A stretch of DNA of 19,160 nucleotides. Origin: Candidatus Fermentithermobacillaceae bacterium (GTDB lineage Bacteria > Bacillota > Sulfobacillia > Fermentithermobacillales > Fermentithermobacillaceae). This document shows, piece by piece, positions 1 to 7,793 of the stretch. Where the stretch lies: NCBI GenBank assembly GCA_012842105.1, contig DUTL01000234.1, forward strand, positions 1-19,160, written 5' to 3'. A program made the position numbers and the translations under genes. Positions within the stretch are counted from its first letter, which is position 1. Every line of letters starts with the position of its first letter. The notes under the pieces were generated by a model. That model worked only from the letters and a program-made list of their open reading frames with translations. It did no database searches and was not told the origin of the DNA.

Positions 1-95
1 ATAGCAGCCGTGGTCGTAGTCTTGCCATGGTCGATATGCCCAATAGTACCTACGTTCACGTGAGGCTTAGTTCTTTCAAATTTCTTCTTAGCCAT
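1..95 (-). CDS. tuf: Elongation factor Tu, 5' end (partial, cut by window edge)
   Basis: EF-Tu is the GTPase that delivers aminoacyl-tRNA to the ribosomal A site. Only the first 31 codons are inside the window. They begin MAKKKFERTKPHVNVGTIGH and continue into the P-loop (G1) motif GHIDHGKT, which is diagnostic. The ATG at 95 is preceded by a strong AAGGAGG ribosome binding site nine bases upstream, and the gene follows fusA by 18 bases, the classical last position of the str operon. A second tuf 3' end lies at the other window edge in the same orientation, so the genome very probably carries two tuf genes. Confidence 0.96.
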   Translation of the reverse strand, partial: MAKKKFERTKPHVNVGTIGHIDHGKTTTTAA

Positions 96-113
96 CTACT
101 TAATCCTCCTTCA

Positions 114-2195
114 TTACACTCGCCCGTAGTATTTGGCGATAATCTTATCCGCTTCTGCGGGTGGAACAACATCATACTGCTCAAATTGCATTGTGTAAGT
201 ACCCCTTCCTTGAGACCTGGAACGAAGATCCGTTGCATAGCCAAACATTGTAGCAAGAGGTACCGAAGCCCGGATTATTTCATATATGTCTTCTGTTTCC
301 ATCCCGGTTATCTGGCCTCTCCTTGCATTCAGATCCGCAAGAACCTCACCCAAAAACTCAGAGGGTACTGTCACTTCCACTTTCATAACCGGCTCCAAAA
401 TTGCAAGTTTCGCTCTGGACAAAGCGTCTTTTACCCCCATGGAACCTGCGATCTTGAAAGCAAGTTCCGACGAGTCCACTTCATGATAAGAACCGTCTTC
501 AAGCACGGCCTTCACGTCTACCAGCGGATAACCTATCAAAGAGCCGGATTCAAGTGCTTCCTTAACTCCTGATTCAACTGCGGGTATAAACTCGTGGGGA
601 ATAACCCCGCCACGAATAGCATTCTCAAACTCAAAGCCTTGTCCTCTCCCCAAAGGCTCCAGCCTTAACTTAACATGGCCGTACTGGCCACGCCCTCCGG
701 TCTGCCTGATGAACTTACCTTCCCCGGCAACAGCCTGGAGGATACTCTCCTTATAAGCAACCTGAGGTGTCCCCACAGCAGCCTTTACGCCAAATTCCCG
801 AAGAAGCCTATCACAAATGATCTCCAGGTGCAATTCACCCATACCCGCAATCAGGGTTTGCCCTGTTTCCTCATCTGTGCTAGATGTAAATGTTGGATCT
901 TCCTCGGCCAATTTCCTCAGGCAATCTCCCAGTTTATCAAGATCATCCCTGGTCTGAGCTTCAATGGCTATAGTGATCACAGGTGTTGGAAATGAAATCG
1001 GCTCAAGTATAATGGGGTTCTTCTCATTACACAAAGTGTCGCCTGTAACTGTATGCTTAAGCGCTACAGTTGCAACAATGTCTCCTGTAGACACAGCTTC
1101 AACATCTTCCCTGTGATTGGCGTGCATCACAAGCAGCCTTTGGATCCTTTCGTTCTTCCCACGGGTAGCATTATACACATAAGACCGGTTAGTCAAAACT
1201 CCTGAATAGACCCGGAAGTAGGTGACTCTGCCAACGTAAGGGTCGGTCATAACCTTAAAAGCCAAAGCGCAGAAAGGTTCGTCGTCGATGGGTTTTCTGA
1301 TTACTGTTTCGTTTTTCCCAGGAACCTGGCCTTCAATGGGAGGCACATCCAAAGGCGAAGGAAGGTAGTCAATTATGCCGTCGAGAAGCGTCTGAACACC
1401 TTTGTTCCTAAAAGACGAACCGCAAAAGCAAGGGACGATTTTGTTTTCCAAAGTCCCCTTTCTGATTGCCTTTATAAGGGATTGCACAGGTACTTCTTCT
1501 CCTTGAAGATATGCTTCAAGTATATCGTCATCGAAATCCGCGGCTGCGGCCAACAGGTTTTCCCTGTATTCTTCAAACAGTTCCAACATATCTTCAGGTA
1601 TTTGGCCTTCTTCAACCTCAAGGCCCAGCTTATCTTCCCAGTACAATGCCTTAGACCTGAGAATATCAACTACGCCGGCAAAGGTGTCTTCAACTCCTAT
1701 TGGCAGGAATAATACCACGGGCCTTGCGCCAAGCTTCGTTTCTATCATTTTCAAGGCTTTGTAGAAATCGGCACCCAAGGAATCCATCTTGTTAATATAG
1801 GCAATTCTAGGAATATTGTAACCGTCTGCCTGTCGCCAGACTGCCTCAGACTGGGGCTCGACACCGCCCTTGGCACAGAAAATAGCTACGGCGCCATCAA
1901 GTACCCGAAGGCTGCGTTCCACTTCAGCAGTGAAGTCAACGTGCCCTGGCGTGTCTATAATGTTGATTCGAAAATCTTTCCAATGGCAGGTAGTTGCTGC
2001 CGAGGTTATGGTAATACCTCTTTCCTGCTCCTGTTGCATCCAGTCCATAGTGGCAGACCCTTCATCCACTTCGCCTATACGGTGAACTTTACCGGTATAA
2101 AACAGTATACGTTCTGTGGTTGTTGTCTTGCCGGCATCAATGTGAGCCATAATCCCTATATTTCTAATCTTTTCAAGCGGAAATGTCTGCGGCAT
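114..2195 (-). CDS. fusA: Elongation factor G
   Basis: EF-G is the GTPase that drives ribosomal translocation and, with RRF, ribosome recycling. The 693-residue product matches the usual length (about 690). Visible G motifs are AHIDAGKT (17-24), RGITI (59-63), DTPGH (81-85, with the catalytic His85) and NKMD (135-138); the GSSF segment of the G5 region and the later EF-G domains follow up to the C-terminal KYYGRV. The ATG at 2195 is chosen over upstream in-frame codons (open to 2252) because the protein then starts MPQTFPLEKIRNIGIMAHID, as in the family, and a GGGGGG ribosome binding site lies six bases upstream. It follows rpsG by 37 bases and precedes tuf by 18, so it belongs to the str operon. 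Confidence 0.98.
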   Translation of the reverse strand: MPQTFPLEKIRNIGIMAHIDAGKTTTTERILFYTGKVHRIGEVDEGSATMDWMQQEQERGITITSAATTCHWKDFRINIIDTPGHVDFTAEVERSLRVLDGAVAIFCAKGGVEPQSEAVWRQADGYNIPRIAYINKMDSLGADFYKALKMIETKLGARPVVLFLPIGVEDTFAGVVDILRSKALYWEDKLGLEVEEGQIPEDMLELFEEYRENLLAAAADFDDDILEAYLQGEEVPVQSLIKAIRKGTLENKIVPCFCGSSFRNKGVQTLLDGIIDYLPSPLDVPPIEGQVPGKNETVIRKPIDDEPFCALAFKVMTDPYVGRVTYFRVYSGVLTNRSYVYNATRGKNERIQRLLVMHANHREDVEAVSTGDIVATVALKHTVTGDTLCNEKNPIILEPISFPTPVITIAIEAQTRDDLDKLGDCLRKLAEEDPTFTSSTDEETGQTLIAGMGELHLEIICDRLLREFGVKAAVGTPQVAYKESILQAVAGEGKFIRQTGGRGQYGHVKLRLEPLGRGQGFEFENAIRGGVIPHEFIPAVESGVKEALESGSLIGYPLVDVKAVLEDGSYHEVDSSELAFKIAGSMGVKDALSRAKLAILEPVMKVEVTVPSEFLGEVLADLNARRGQITGMETEDIYEIIRASVPLATMFGYATDLRSRSQGRGTYTMQFEQYDVVPPAEADKIIAKYYGRV

Positions 2196-2232
2196 CGAAT
2201 TCCCCCCTTTCAAAATCTTTGCCCCCAATTGC

Positions 2233-2703
2233 CTACCATCTGTAATGAGCAAAAGCCCTGTTGGCTTCAGCCATCCTGTGCATTTCTTCTTTTCTTCTTA
2301 CGGTGTTGCCGGTGTTGTTCGCTGCGTCAAGGATTTCACCGGCAAGTTTATTCTCCAATCCGCGCTCTGAACGGGCCCTGGCAAAGTCCACCATCCATCG
2401 TATTGCCAAAGACAACCGTCGTACCGGCCTCACTTCCATTGGCACCTGATAAGTAGCGCCTCCAACCCTTCTGGGCCGTACCTCGAGAACAGGCATAGCA
2501 TTCTTTACGGCCTGATCAAGTACTTCCAGAGGTTCTTTACCCGTCTTTTCCTTAATAATATCCATGGCACTGTATACCAAACGCCTGGCTGTGAATTTCT
2601 CCCCATCATACATAACCTTGTTGGTAAGCCTGGTTACCAGCACAGAGTTATATACAGGATCAGGCGTCCAGGTTCTTGACGGAGTCCTACCTCTTCTAGG
2701 CAC
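2233..2703 (-). CDS. rpsG: 30S ribosomal protein S7
   Basis: S7 nucleates assembly of the 30S head and contacts E-site tRNA; in E. coli it is also the translational repressor of the str operon. From the GTG at 2703 the product is 156 residues starting VPRRGRTPSRTW, the usual family length, with the signatures VYNSVLVTRLTNKVM, PVLEVRPRRVGGATYQVP and the C-terminal MAEANRAFAHYRW. The reading frame stays open to 2790, but the extra N-terminal residues are not S7-like, and GAGGTG lies about six bases before the chosen GTG. A GTG at 2712 (starting MNVVPRR) is a less likely alternative. It lies 22 bases after rpsL. Confidence 0.97.
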   Translation of the reverse strand: MPRRGRTPSRTWTPDPVYNSVLVTRLTNKVMYDGEKFTARRLVYSAMDIIKEKTGKEPLEVLDQAVKNAMPVLEVRPRRVGGATYQVPMEVRPVRRLSLAIRWMVDFARARSERGLENKLAGEILDAANNTGNTVRRKEEMHRMAEANRAFAHYRW

Positions 2704-2725
2704 AACATTCACCTCACAAACTAAT

Positions 2726-3097
2726 CTATCTTGGCTTCTTGGTACCGTACAATGAACGCCCTTGCCGTCTGTCGACAACGCCGGCGGCATCCAGTGTACC
2801 CCTGACGATATGGTAACGCACTCCGGGCAAGTCTCGTACCCGTCCGCCCCTGACCAATACTACCGAGTGTTCCTGAAGATTGTGGCCAATTCCCGGAATA
2901 TATGCGGTCACTTCAAGCCCATTGGTCAAGCGGACCCTGGCGATCTTACGCAGCGCCGAGTTCGGCTTCTTAGGGGTAGTAGTCCTGACAACAGTACAAA
3001 CTCCGCGCTTAAACGGGTTCCCCTTAAGTGCGGGAGACTTTGTTTTCTCGACTATTTGCTTTCTTCCTTGCCTGACCAGCTGATTAATCGTTGGCAC
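2726..3097 (-). CDS. rpsL: 30S ribosomal protein S12
   Basis: S12 sits at the decoding centre of the 30S subunit and controls fidelity. The GTG at 3097 gives a 123-residue protein starting VPTINQLVRQGRK, with AGGAGGG six bases upstream. The open frame extends to 3208, but that N-terminal stretch overlaps the preceding gene and is not S12-like. Conserved features are TTTPKKPNSALRK around Lys43/Lys44 and GHNLQEHSVV. The second streptomycin-relevant position, normally Lys88 in the motif RVKDLPG, is Arg here (codon CGA at 2834-2836, RVRDLPG). The gene sits 20 bases after the L7Ae-like gene, as in many Bacillota. Confidence 0.98.
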   Translation of the reverse strand: MPTINQLVRQGRKQIVEKTKSPALKGNPFKRGVCTVVRTTTPKKPNSALRKIARVRLTNGLEVTAYIPGIGHNLQEHSVVLVRGGRVRDLPGVRYHIVRGTLDAAGVVDRRQGRSLYGTKKPR

Positions 3098-3117
3098 ATT
3101 TGACCCTCCTTTCCCGG

Positions 3118-3384
3118 TTATTTTGTATATGATTTTAATAAGGCGCAGCACGAAGCACCCACACTTATGCTGCAATATTCTCCAAGTTGTCTCATGCTCG
3201 AAACCCAAATTATCTCAATGTTATTTTCTTTTGCCTTTGCAAGTACATCTGCTACTACCCTTGCCTCGGCATCTTCGGCCACTAACACCTTTGAAACCAG
3301 GCCCCTGTCAATAGCTTTCAAAGCAGCCCTTACACCTGCAATTTTATATTTCTTTGATATCTGGCCGTATGCCGGGCCTACCAT
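3118..3384 (-). CDS. L7Ae-family ribosomal/kink-turn RNA-binding protein (YbxF-like)
   Basis: This 88-residue protein belongs to the L7Ae/L30e/S12e/Gadd45 family of small kink-turn RNA binders. In Bacillus the homologue YbxF (RplGB) is encoded directly upstream of rpsL, exactly the position seen here. Visible family features are the N-terminal KIAGVRAALKAIDRGLVSKV segment, VLVAEDAEARVVADVL, and the C-terminal MRQLGEYCSISVGASCCALL hydrophobic element that forms part of the RNA-binding face. The ATG at 3384 has a GGGAG-type ribosome binding site about 11 bases upstream. It is the first gene after the promoter at 3429-3457 and so should be the leader gene of the str operon transcript. Its exact RNA target is not established from sequence. 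Confidence 0.93.
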   Translation of the reverse strand: MVGPAYGQISKKYKIAGVRAALKAIDRGLVSKVLVAEDAEARVVADVLAKAKENNIEIIWVSSMRQLGEYCSISVGASCCALLKSYTK

Positions 3385-3410
3385 AACTCAAGTCTCTCCC
3401 ATACCAGCAT

Positions 3411-3453
3411 AAAAAAGCACGCTTTATGAGTTTAGCACCATGGTAAAAGCGTG
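3411..3453 (-). terminator. Rho-independent terminator downstream of the rpoBC/hydrolase unit
   Basis: On the minus strand CACGCTTT (3453-3446) can pair with AAAGCGTG (3425-3418), an eight base-pair perfect stem with a 20-base loop. It is followed by C and a run of six T (3416-3411). The loop is longer than in typical terminators, so strength is uncertain. It lies between the hydrolase gene (ending 3576) and the L7Ae-like gene (starting 3384), a sensible place to end the rpoB transcript. The same bases carry a promoter for the next unit. Confidence 0.55.
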
Positions 3454-3457
3454 TCAA
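3429..3457 (-). promoter_or_regulatory. Sigma-70/SigA-type promoter for the L7Ae-rpsL-rpsG-fusA-tuf unit
   Basis: A perfect -35 TTGACA (3457-3452) is separated by exactly 17 bases from TAAACT (3434-3429), which matches four of six positions of TATAAT and is preceded by TGC, an extended -10 motif. The predicted start point near 3422 lies about 38 bases before the L7Ae-like ATG. The -35 overlaps the 5' arm and the -10 lies in the loop of the terminator at 3411-3453, so transcripts begun here lack the hairpin's 5' arm and would escape termination. Confidence 0.6.
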
Positions 3458-3520
3458 TGGCAGGTAAGCTTTTCAAAGCCCTTAACTGCACGGGATTGGA
3501 TTCATGGGCGCTCAAAGCCG

Positions 3521-3560
3521 GAGAGCCGGGAGGCCGGGCACTAAACCCGCCCCGGCTCTC
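3521..3560 (-). other. Perfect 10-bp GC-rich inverted repeat after the hydrolase gene
   Basis: GAGAGCCGGG (3521-3530) and CCCGGCTCTC (3551-3560) are perfect inverse complements separated by 20 bases. Inside them CCGG-type bases can extend a second, shorter stem (CGGG with CCCG around a seven-base loop). It begins 15 bases past the hydrolase stop codon at 3576. No T-run follows on the minus strand, so it is not a canonical Rho-independent terminator by itself; it may be a 3'-end stabilising or pausing hairpin acting with the terminator at 3411-3453. The remaining bases of this gap (3461-3520) show nothing I recognise. Confidence 0.5.
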
Positions 3561-3575
3561 ATAATCATCTCAATA

Positions 3576-4238
3576 TTATACAGTGAAGACCCAAATCTGA
3601 GTCTTGCCGGGAAGATTGCGCTTATCTACAGAGGCCTCACAACCGTCAAACCTGACGACATTCTCCATGCCCTCAACAAAACCGTCAACGCCCGCTATGG
3701 GCCACGACTCAATGTACCTGGTCTTATAATGCATGGGCACTACAATGTTTGGGCTGATTAAGTCAACAGCCTCTCTAGCTGTGCCGGCATCTATGGTATA
3801 GTATCCGCCTACAGGTACAAGCAGCACATTGACAGTGCCGATTTCCTCTGCATGAGAAGAGGTCAGTTTCTCGCCGAGATCTCCCAGGTGCGCTACACTG
3901 ACGCCATCTATGTCCATGACAAATATGCCGTTTTCTCCGCGAAGCTTGCCTTGTTGATCATCATGATAAGAAGGCACGGCCCTAAATCTTACACCTTTGA
4001 TCTCTTCCTCAATGCGCCTGGCCTTCTTGGTTTCCTCATCCAGGCCCCTGAGTACCTGAAAATTCCCCTCAAGCACATGTACAGCATTGTGGTCATGATG
4101 CTCGTGCGATACAGTAACAACATCAACTGTTTCTTCAATCCCGGGATAAGGAACATCCTTCCCAAACGGATCTGTAAGTATCTTCAGTGCCGGGGATTCG
4201 ATCACAAAAGAAGCATGGCCTAACCACCTTAACTTCAA
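3576..4238 (-). CDS. Metallo-beta-lactamase-fold metal-dependent hydrolase (UlaG/UPF0173-like)
   Basis: The 220-residue product has the metallo-beta-lactamase fold pattern of the UlaG-like/UPF0173 family (COG2220 type). Visible motifs are an N-terminal LGHASFVIES with His8, TDPF (22-25), the metal-binding HEHHDH (45-50, pattern HxHxDH), HLGDLGE in the middle and the C-terminal VPMHYKT with another likely metal ligand. No signal peptide or membrane segment is evident, so it should be cytoplasmic. The substrate cannot be read from sequence. The start is a TTG at 4238, supported by AGGAGG nine bases upstream and the family-like MKLRWLGHASF start. It lies 27 bases after rpoC and is probably co-transcribed with rpoB and rpoC, a neighbourhood where this family is not usually expected. 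Confidence 0.88.
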   Translation of the reverse strand: MKLRWLGHASFVIESPALKILTDPFGKDVPYPGIEETVDVVTVSHEHHDHNAVHVLEGNFQVLRGLDEETKKARRIEEEIKGVRFRAVPSYHDDQQGKLRGENGIFVMDIDGVSVAHLGDLGEKLTSSHAEEIGTVNVLLVPVGGYYTIDAGTAREAVDLISPNIVVPMHYKTRYIESWPIAGVDGFVEGMENVVRFDGCEASVDKRNLPGKTQIWVFTV

Positions 4239-4265
4239 TGCTCCATACCTCCTAATAGAAACTCC

Positions 4266-7200
4266 CTACGCTGAATAATCATCACCGGCAACTTCCGCCT
4301 GGCCACCTTCTTCAGGAACAGGAAATACTTCCAGTTCATCGTACCTTTGCATGCCTGTTCCCGCCGGAATCAGTTTGCCGATAATCACGTTCTCTTTTAG
4401 TCCCAGAAGGTAATCGGTCTTGCCTTTGACAGCAGCATCAGTAAGCACCCGTGTTGTCTCCTGGAACGAAGCGGCAGATAGGAATGATTCGGTTGAAAGA
4501 GATGCCTTTGTAATCCCCTGAATAATCGGTTTGCCCGTGGACGGTTCCCCACCCTCTTCGTAAGCCTGGGCGTTTGCTTCAGCAAATTCGTGAATATCAA
4601 CGACTCCACCAGGAAGCAGTGGGGTGTCTCCCGGTTCTTCAACTTTCATCTTGCGCATCATCTGCCTGATGATTACCTCAATATGTTTGTCAGAAATATC
4701 AATTCCCTGCAACCTGTATACCCTTTGAACCTCTCTCAGGAGGTACTCTTCAACTGCTCGTACGCCCTTGACCCTTAGAAGATCGTGGGGATTCACTGAG
4801 CCTTCTGTGAGAACATCACCCGGCTCTACTTCCTGGCCATTTGAAACCTTAATAAGCGCACCAAAGGGAACTGCAATGGTGTTCTGCTCACCATCTTGCG
4901 AAGTAATGACAATCTCGCGTTTCTTGTCGCCTTCTTTGATTTCAACAGTCCCGCCAATTTCAGCTATTGCTGCCTGGCCCTTTGGCTTTCTTGCCTCAAA
5001 AAGCTCTTCAACCCTGGGAAGGCCGTGAGTAATGTCTTCTCCGGCGATACCACCCAGGTGGAAAGTACGAAGGGTAAGCTGGGTACCCGGTTCTCCAATG
5101 GACTGGGCAGCAATTGTGCCTATTGCTTCGCCTACTTCTACAACACCGCCTGTTGCAAGGTTTCTGCCATAGCACTTCACGCAGACTCCATGCTTGGTCT
5201 CGCATGTGAGTACTGATCTCACTTCTACTTCTTTGATGCCTGCTTCTACTATGGCGCCGGCTGTCTTATCGTCAATTAACTCATCTTCTTTGCAGATCAC
5301 TTCGCCGGTCTCAGGATGAAGTATGTCGTTGACTGCAAACCGCCCAACAATCCTGTCGTGCAAATCTTCAATGAGTTCTCCTTCAATCTCAATGGCTTTC
5401 ACCCAAATACCGCAGTCGCAGCCGCATTCATCTTCTCTGACTATTACATCTTGGGCCACATCAACCAGCCTTCGTGTCAGGTAGCCTGAGTCAGCGGTCC
5501 TTAAGGCAGTGTCAACAAGCCCTTTCCTCTGTCCGTGAGTTGATGTGAAGTACTCCAACACTGAAAGCCCTTCCCTAAAATTGGACCTGACAGGTTGCTC
5601 AACCATTCTTCCCGACGGGTCAACCATAATGCCTCGCATGCCGCCTAACTGAGAAATCTGCTGAATATTGCCCCGGGCTCCGGATTCAGCCATCATGTAT
5701 ACAGGATTCCATTTGCCGATAGAGTTTTGCAGCGCCTCGGTAACCTCATCGGTTGCACTTCTCCAAACATCAATCACCTTGTTGTATCTCTCATCGTCAG
5801 TCAGAAAGCCCATGCGGTACTGCTCTTGTATCTCATTTACCTGTTCATCCGCTTTCTCGAGAATCTCAGGTTTCTCATCGGGCACAGAAATATCATCTAT
5901 TGAAATGGTTGAACCTGCCTGGGTAGCAAAGGAAAAGCCGAGTTCCTTTATGCTGTCTAACATTACTGCAGTGTTCTCCATGCCATATTCCCTGATACTT
6001 CCGGCCACAATTTTTCCTAAAAGCCGTCGATCCACTACTTCATTGACGAACCTTAGTTTTTCAGGAAACACACTGTTAAGAATACAGCGGCCCGGTGTCG
6101 TAATGAGCTTTTCGGCTTTGCCGTTTTCGTAGTACCTAAGCACCGCAAGGTCATGAAGCCCCACATTTTTCGTTTCGTAAGCCATTATGGCTTCATCCAT
6201 TGATACGTACTTGTGAGGAATTTCCTGCTCATCAACGAGCTCAGGGTTGTCATGGGAAGCAAGCGTAAGGTAGTAAATTCCCAGAACAATATCCTTGGTC
6301 GGCGTAATTGCAGGCGTTCCGTCTTTCGGAAGCAACAGGTTATGCTTGGAGGCCATGAGTATTTTGGCTTCCGCCTGAGCTTCTGCCGAAAGAGGCACGT
6401 GTACGGGCATCTGGTCGCCGTCAAAGTCTGCGTTGTACGGCGGGCAAACCAGAGGATGAATCTGAATAGCCCTACCTTCAACAAGTACCGGTTCAAATGC
6501 CTGGATACTAAGCCTGTGCAAAGTAGGCGCTCTATTCAAAAGCACCGGGTGTTCTTTGATAACTTCCTCAAGAATGTCCCATACTTCAGGCCGAGCTCTT
6601 TCTACCAGGCGCCTTGCGCTCTTAATATTATGAGCAAGCCCTTTTTCCACAAGCCTTTTCATGACAAAAGGCTTGAAGAGCTCAAGGGCCATTTCTTTAG
6701 GAAGCCCGCATTGGTGGAATTGCAGGTTAGGGCCTACGACAATAACTGAACGCCCTGAGTAGTCAACCCTCTTCCCGAGAAGGTTTTGCCTGAACCGCCC
6801 CTGCTTGCCTTTGAGCATATCTGACAAGGATTTTAGCGGCCTTTGTCCGGGCCCTGTTACCGGGCGCCCACGCCTGCCGTTGTCGATCAAGGCGTCAACT
6901 GCCTCTTGAAGCATTCTCTTTTCGTTTCTTACAATAATATCAGGAGCACCAAGGTCCAAAAGCCTCTTGAGCCTGTTATTACGGTTTATTACCCTGCGGT
7001 AAAGATCGTTAAGATCGGAAGTAGCAAAACGCCCGCCGTCAAGCTGCACCATAGGCCTTAAATCAGGTGGGATAACAGGTATCACGTCAAGGATCATCCA
7101 CTCAGGTTTATTGCCTGATATCCTGAAAGCTTCAACTACTTCCAAACGGCGCATAGCGCGGATTTTCCTCTGCCCTCTGGCATTCCTGGCTTCTTCTATG

Positions 7201-7772
7201 AGTTCTTCAACTTGTTTTTCAAGGTCAACCCCGGCAAGGATTTCCCTTATCGCTTCAGCTCCCATACCTGCCCTGAACCGGTTTCCATACTTCTCTCTCG
7301 CTTCCCTGTATTCAGTTTCAGTAAGCACTTGTTTATATGAAAGGGTTTCACAGTCCCCTGCATCAGTTATGATATATGCCGCGAAATAAAGCACCCGTTC
7401 AAGCACCCTGGGTGACATGTCCAATAGCAGGCCCATTCGCGATGGCACACCTTTGAAGTACCAAATATGTGATACAGGCGTCGCCAGCTCAATATGGCCC
7501 ATACGATCGCGCCTGACCTTTGATTTGGTCACTTCCACGCCGCATTTGTCACAAACCACGCCTTTAAAACGGATCCTCTTGTACTTCCCGCAATAACACT
7601 CCCAGTCCTTTGTAGGCCCGAAAATCCTCTCACAGAAGAGTCCGTCTCTTTCAGGTTTCAGAGTCCTGTAGTTAAGAGTCTCAGGCTTCTTGACCTCGCC
7701 TCGAGACCATTCCCTGATCTTCTCGGGTGATGCAAGAGAAATGCGCATTGCAGCAAAATCATTGACGTCCAC
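4266..7772 (-). CDS. rpoC: DNA-directed RNA polymerase subunit beta'
   Basis: Beta' carries the catalytic Mg2+ site and clamp of RNA polymerase. The product is 1168 residues, slightly shorter than Bacillus beta'. The N-terminal zinc site is C59, C61, C74, C77; the catalytic loop NADFDGDQ holds Asp449, Asp451 and Asp453; the second zinc site uses C783 with C857, C864 and C867. Odd points: the residue after DFDGDQM is Pro456 instead of the near-universal Ala; the bridge helix reads STHGQRKGLVDTAL, with Gln748 and Val753 where Ala is usual; and the zinc segment reads CGCDCG with two extra cysteines. The GTG at 7772 is used: an in-frame TGA two codons upstream rules out a longer start. The spacing to rpoB is 21 bases, so the two are co-transcribed. 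Confidence 0.98.
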   Translation of the reverse strand: MDVNDFAAMRISLASPEKIREWSRGEVKKPETLNYRTLKPERDGLFCERIFGPTKDWECYCGKYKRIRFKGVVCDKCGVEVTKSKVRRDRMGHIELATPVSHIWYFKGVPSRMGLLLDMSPRVLERVLYFAAYIITDAGDCETLSYKQVLTETEYREAREKYGNRFRAGMGAEAIREILAGVDLEKQVEELIEEARNARGQRKIRAMRRLEVVEAFRISGNKPEWMILDVIPVIPPDLRPMVQLDGGRFATSDLNDLYRRVINRNNRLKRLLDLGAPDIIVRNEKRMLQEAVDALIDNGRRGRPVTGPGQRPLKSLSDMLKGKQGRFRQNLLGKRVDYSGRSVIVVGPNLQFHQCGLPKEMALELFKPFVMKRLVEKGLAHNIKSARRLVERARPEVWDILEEVIKEHPVLLNRAPTLHRLSIQAFEPVLVEGRAIQIHPLVCPPYNADFDGDQMPVHVPLSAEAQAEAKILMASKHNLLLPKDGTPAITPTKDIVLGIYYLTLASHDNPELVDEQEIPHKYVSMDEAIMAYETKNVGLHDLAVLRYYENGKAEKLITTPGRCILNSVFPEKLRFVNEVVDRRLLGKIVAGSIREYGMENTAVMLDSIKELGFSFATQAGSTISIDDISVPDEKPEILEKADEQVNEIQEQYRMGFLTDDERYNKVIDVWRSATDEVTEALQNSIGKWNPVYMMAESGARGNIQQISQLGGMRGIMVDPSGRMVEQPVRSNFREGLSVLEYFTSTHGQRKGLVDTALRTADSGYLTRRLVDVAQDVIVREDECGCDCGIWVKAIEIEGELIEDLHDRIVGRFAVNDILHPETGEVICKEDELIDDKTAGAIVEAGIKEVEVRSVLTCETKHGVCVKCYGRNLATGGVVEVGEAIGTIAAQSIGEPGTQLTLRTFHLGGIAGEDITHGLPRVEELFEARKPKGQAAIAEIGGTVEIKEGDKKREIVITSQDGEQNTIAVPFGALIKVSNGQEVEPGDVLTEGSVNPHDLLRVKGVRAVEEYLLREVQRVYRLQGIDISDKHIEVIIRQMMRKMKVEEPGDTPLLPGGVVDIHEFAEANAQAYEEGGEPSTGKPIIQGITKASLSTESFLSAASFQETTRVLTDAAVKGKTDYLLGLKENVIIGKLIPAGTGMQRYDELEVFPVPEEGGQAEVAGDDYSA

Positions 7773-7793
7773 TCTTCAACATCCCCTTTTGCT

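Noticed and set aside
3098..3208. Longer N-terminus of rpsL (37 extra residues)
   Set aside because: It overlaps the L7Ae-like gene, is unlike S12, and the GTG at 3097 has a strong ribosome binding site.
3504..3761. Plus-strand open frame across the hydrolase 3' end
   Set aside because: Antisense to the hydrolase gene, covers the GC-rich hairpin, and has no recognisable domain or ribosome binding site.
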